Position numbers and translations under genes: made by a program. Positions 60,731 through 64,000 of a stretch of DNA of 64,000 nt are shown one piece after another. Position 1 is the stretch's first letter, and the number at the start of each line of letters is the position of its first letter. The stretch is from Microbacterium sp. MYb62 (GTDB taxonomy: Bacteria > Actinomycetota > Actinomycetes > Actinomycetales > Microbacteriaceae). The notes under the pieces were generated by a model. It made no database searches. It was given only the letters and a program-made list of their open reading frames with translations, and was not told where the DNA came from. The stretch is taken from the NCBI RefSeq assembly GCF_002979475.1, contig NZ_PCOY01000001.1, positions 124,001 to 188,000 of the forward strand, written 5' to 3'.

Positions 60731-63188
60731 GATCGCGGCGCAGGTGATCGCGTTGCTCGATGACGAGTCGCCGGAGGGCGGCGGGCGCATCGGCGTTCTC
60801 TTCGAGCCAGGTGTCGACGGGGCCGAGCGAATCCATCGAAGGGAAGAACCCGAGAACGAGCCGCTTCGCGATCTCGATGCTCCGTTCGCCCCACACGGAC
60901 CTGATCCTGTCGAAGTACTCATCGTCGAAGCCGGCGGTCAGATCTCGACGCCCTCCGGCGCGGAATCCACCGATCTCCGCGTCGAGATGATCGTTGCTGA
61001 GCGACAGGTCGTTCCACGCGGCGTCCCAGGCCGCACGACGCACGGCCGCGTCCGGGCGCGAGGCCCGCGCCCGCCGCGCCGCCGTGCGCCCGTCGCCGGT
61101 GTCATCGCGCACCTGCTCGGCATCGACATCCGCGACATCCGCGCGTGCGATCGTGACGAGAGCAGTCAGCAGTTGCCAGCGCAGATCGGGGTCGACGACG
61201 AGACCATCGGGGACATCGCCGTCGAGCAGAGCACGCACCTGCGCGTGATGACGGTCGTCGAATCCCGACGACGTCGCGAACGCCCGCGCCCACGACAGCT
61301 GAGCATCACTGCCGGCCTCGGCGCCCTGCAGAGCGGCCCACACCGCGTCGGTCCACCTCTGCTGCTCCTCATCGCGCTCTGCATCGCCGACGAAGTGGCG
61401 GATCGTGTAGACGGCGTTCGCGAGGACCCCCGCCAGCAGTCCGATGTTCGACTCCGCCGGCGCATGCGCCCGCACGATCGCGAGGTACCGTGCCGCGTCG
61501 AGCTCGCCGTCCCTGGTGGCGTTCCAGAGCGACGACCACACGAGCGCGCGCGCCAGCGGGTCCTCGATCGACGACAGTGACTCCTCGACGGTGCGGAGCG
61601 AACGCTCATCGAGGCGCGCCTTCACATACGTCAGATCGTCGTCGTTCAGAAGCAGCAGATCGGCGTCCGGCAGCTCCACCTCGGTCCGCTCGCCGATGAC
61701 GTCCAGCTCCTGCTGCTCGCGCCGGACGATGCGACCGTCACGCCGCTCGTAGAGTCCGATGCGGAGGCGGTGCGGACGCGGATCCGTCTGCACCAGGAAC
61801 TGCCGACCCTCACCATCCGTCTCCGTCCACAGCGTCGACACACCCGAGGTCTGCAGCCACGCCGACGACCAGTCGCTCATGTCGCGGCCGGAGACCGCGC
61901 TCAGCTGCACCAGGAAGTCGTCGAGCGTCGTGTTGCCGAACGCGTTGGCGGCGAAGTAGCGGCGTGCGCCTTCGAAGAACGCCTCATCCCCGACGAAGGC
62001 GACGAGTTGCTTGAGCACCGCCGCGCCCTTGGCGTAGGTGATCCCGTCGAAGTTCAGCTTCGCGGCTTCGAGGTCGGTGATGTCCGCCACGATCGGGTGC
62101 GTGGTCGGCAGCTGGTCCTGCTGGTAGGCCCAAGCCTTGCGGCTCGCGGCGAACTTGACCCAGGCGTCATGGAAACGCGTCGCCACCGCGGAGGCGTGCG
62201 CCCCCATGTAGTCCGCGAACGACTCCTTGAGCCACAGATCGTCCCACCACGTCATCGTGACGAGGTCGCCGAACCACATGTGCGCCATCTCGTGCAGGAT
62301 CGTGTTGGCGCGCGCGGCACGCTGCGCGTCGGTCGCCGCCCCGCGCGAGAGATACGACTCCGTGAAGGTCACCAGACCCGGATTCTCCATCGCGCCGAGG
62401 TTGTACTCGGGCACGAAGATCTGGTCGTACTTGCCCCAGGGATACGGGTACGCGAACGCGTCGGTGAAGAAGTCGAGTCCCTGCCTCGTCACTTCGAGGA
62501 TCTCGTCGGCCTCCAGGTGCGGTTCGAGGGACCGACGCACGAAGACCCCGAGCGCGATGCTCTGCTCGTCGCGCTGCCACTCGCCGTCCACGCGCGTGTA
62601 GGGACCCGCGGCGACCGCGGTGATGTAGCTCGAGATCGGAAGTGTCGGGGCGAATTCCACGCGCTGCACGCCGACACCGAGATCGGTGTGCGCAGCCGAC
62701 TGGTTGGAGAGCACCTCCCACCCCGTCGGCGCATCGACGACGAACGTGTACGCCGCTTTCATGTCGGGCTGCTCGAAGCACGCCATCACACGCCGCGAGT
62801 CCGCAGGCTCGTACTGCGTGTACAGGTAGGTCTCGTCATCGACCGGGTCATGGAAGCGGTGCAGACCCTCGCCGGAGCGGCTGTACGCCCCCACGGCGTC
62901 GACACGGACGATGTTGGAGCCCCCGAGTCCGGAGAGCGAGATCCGCGCACCGTCGTAGACGACTTCCTGCTCGACGCCGTTCACCATGACCCGATGCACG
63001 TCTTCGCCGATGAAGTCGAGCCATGTCGTGTCGGTCGTGGCGTCGAACTCGAGCGTCGTCACGGTCGGGAAGCCGGTGCGGGCCCGCTCCGGCGCGCCGG
63101 TCAGGTCGAGCTCGACGCGGATGCGGTTCACGGTGATCGACGCGGATCGCGCGGCGGTCTCCTCGCGGGTGAGATTGGCGGTGTCCAT
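60702..63188 (-). CDS. pepN: Aminopeptidase N
   Basis: 828 aa. M1-family zinc aminopeptidase. Exopeptidase motif GAMENPGLVTFTE (265-277), zinc site HEMAHMWFGDL (HExxH at 299-303) with the third ligand Glu in WLKESFADYMG (about E322), and the ERAP1-like C-terminal domain. No signal peptide, so cytosolic. CAGGAT ends 6 nt before the ATG. Confidence 0.96.
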   Translation of the reverse strand: MDTANLTREETAARSASITVNRIRVELDLTGAPERARTGFPTVTTLEFDATTDTTWLDFIGEDVHRVMVNGVEQEVVYDGARISLSGLGGSNIVRVDAVGAYSRSGEGLHRFHDPVDDETYLYTQYEPADSRRVMACFEQPDMKAAYTFVVDAPTGWEVLSNQSAAHTDLGVGVQRVEFAPTLPISSYITAVAAGPYTRVDGEWQRDEQSIALGVFVRRSLEPHLEADEILEVTRQGLDFFTDAFAYPYPWGKYDQIFVPEYNLGAMENPGLVTFTESYLSRGAATDAQRAARANTILHEMAHMWFGDLVTMTWWDDLWLKESFADYMGAHASAVATRFHDAWVKFAASRKAWAYQQDQLPTTHPIVADITDLEAAKLNFDGITYAKGAAVLKQLVAFVGDEAFFEGARRYFAANAFGNTTLDDFLVQLSAVSGRDMSDWSSAWLQTSGVSTLWTETDGEGRQFLVQTDPRPHRLRIGLYERRDGRIVRREQQELDVIGERTEVELPDADLLLLNDDDLTYVKARLDERSLRTVEESLSSIEDPLARALVWSSLWNATRDGELDAARYLAIVRAHAPAESNIGLLAGVLANAVYTIRHFVGDAERDEEQQRWTDAVWAALQGAEAGSDAQLSWARAFATSSGFDDRHHAQVRALLDGDVPDGLVVDPDLRWQLLTALVTIARADVADVDAEQVRDDTGDGRTAARRARASRPDAAVRRAAWDAAWNDLSLSNDHLDAEIGGFRAGGRRDLTAGFDDEYFDRIRSVWGERSIEIAKRLVLGFFPSMDSLGPVDTWLEENADAPAALRRLVIEQRDHLRRDLTVRGVLPR

Positions 63189-63237
63189 GCATCCATCCTG
63201 TCATCCGGATGTCGGAGGGACTGCCCCACCCCGGTGT

Positions 63238-64000
63238 TCACGGCGTTGCCAGGCGGTGTCCGACCTCGCTGTAGAGCTGCACGGAGGCGCGAGCGAACGC
63301 GGCGGACGCCTCCGCTTCACCCCGTGCGGCGGCGATCGACGAGAGGATCGCATCGCTTCTGGCCACTTCCGCACGATCTCCTGTCGCCTCCGCGATGCTC
63401 CGCGCCTCCTGCGCATGCCGCTCCGCATCGTCGAGCCCGACGGGCGACGAGTCGGCGACGACGGCAGACACCAGGATCTCGGCCAGCGAGTTCGCGGCCT
63501 CTGTCGCGATGAGCGGAGATCCCGCCAGCTCCGCCTCGCGCAGAGCGCCCGCAGCGGATGTCGCCGCCCCGGTGAAGTCGCCGGCGCGACCGTCGATCCG
63601 GGCAGCGAGCAGGACGAGGTCCGCCGATGTCGCGAACTCGCCCGCGATCTGGAGCGTCTGCATCGCCGTCGCACACAGGTCACGCGCGCGCACGTCGTCG
63701 CCCCGCGCCTCCGCGACGAGCGCGAGCGTTCTCCGCACGAACGGCAGCGAGTCGACGCTCGATTCGTCCAGCAGACTGCGCAACTCCGCCTCCGCCTCGT
63801 CGAGATGCCCGATCGCGAGAAGGAGCAGCGGGCGATTGCCGCGCACCACGGCCACGTTGAGGTCATCTCCGGCGGCACGTGCCATCGCGAGCGCGACCGC
63901 GTAGCCGTCCAGCGCCTCCGGGTAACGGGCGAGGATGCGGAGGGTGTCGGCATGATTGCCGGTGGCGCGCCCTTCGACGATCCGGTCCCCCGCAGCTCGT
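63238..64000 (-). CDS. TPR-repeat protein, C-terminal part (start beyond window end)
   Basis: About 254 codons are in the window; the frame is open through position 64000, so the ATG at 63885 is not the start. Helical repeats of TPR type run throughout (ALDGYAVALAMARAAGDDLN, ALVAEARGDDVRARDLCATA). Such C-termini occur in large ATPase-type (AfsR, LuxR/MalT-like) regulators and in adenylate cyclase-like proteins; the part that would decide lies outside. Function cannot be assigned. Confidence 0.75.
   Translation of the reverse strand, partial: RAAGDRIVEGRATGNHADTLRILARYPEALDGYAVALAMARAAGDDLNVAVVRGNRPLLLLAIGHLDEAEAELRSLLDESSVDSLPFVRRTLALVAEARGDDVRARDLCATAMQTLQIAGEFATSADLVLLAARIDGRAGDFTGAATSAAGALREAELAGSPLIATEAANSLAEILVSAVVADSSPVGLDDAERHAQEARSIAEATGDRAEVARSDAILSSIAAARGEAEASAAFARASVQLYSEVGHRLATP

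Overview
The window is 64 kb of high-GC (roughly 70% by eye) actinobacterial chromosome. Gene order (leuCD, murA, plsC, gpsA, ddl, DUF3515, thiL, rsmD, recG, coaD, DUF177, rpmF, rnc, mutM ... smc, ftsY ... ffh ... rpsP, khpA, rimM, trmD ... rplS, lepB, rnhB, DUF2469, yraN, yifB, dprA) and protein style point to Microbacteriaceae, most likely Microbacterium or a close relative; the genus is inference. No rRNA, CRISPR array, prophage or insertion sequence was seen. One tRNA gene is present. Coding density is very high: no gene-free stretch exceeds 300 bases. The longest is 30247-30470.

The backbone is a run of conserved minus-strand genes. Positions 1-5.4 kb: dprA (cut by the window start), yifB, yraN, DUF2469, rnhB, lepB, rplS. 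5.5-8.3 kb: a small membrane protein, map, a methyltransferase and a histidine phosphatase. 8.4-10.4 kb: trmD-rimM-khpA-rpsP. 11.8-17.9 kb: a glycerol catabolism cluster (SorC-type regulator, glpD, glpF, glpK), then a divergent LysR/EamA pair. 18.9-29.9 kb: SRP and chromosome genes (ffh, ftsY, smc) interrupted by an ECF sigma pair, a TetR regulator, lipB-lipA and small genes.

At 30.0-35.6 kb a block of plus-strand accessory genes separates smc from mutM: a 37-codon peptide gene with its own strong promoter and perfect ribosome binding site, an unrecognised 94-aa protein, a two-domain GNAT acetyltransferase, a MacB/FtsX-type ABC transporter, and an ArsR-type regulator translationally coupled to a membrane-anchored M23 peptidase. 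The regulator start codon lies on a 36-bp perfect inverted repeat. This is the least explained part of the window.

35.6-49.3 kb returns to conserved genes for DNA repair, RNA processing, CoA, thiamine, cell wall (ddl, murA), phospholipid (gpsA, plsC) and leucine synthesis; leuC is preceded by a 16-residue leader peptide with four consecutive Leu codons (attenuator). 49.4-64 kb holds a metY-like sulfhydrylase coupled to a flavin monooxygenase, a TerC transporter with a candidate Mn2+ riboswitch, an ECF sigma/DUF4349 pair, an HTH regulator/MFS pair, an acyltransferase-3 protein, tRNA-Glu(CTC), an MBL hydrolase/APH kinase pair, pepN and a TPR protein cut by the window end.

A recurring signal is a TANNNT hexamer exactly 6 nt before the start codon at thirteen genes, the layout expected for leaderless transcripts. 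It also settles several start codons.
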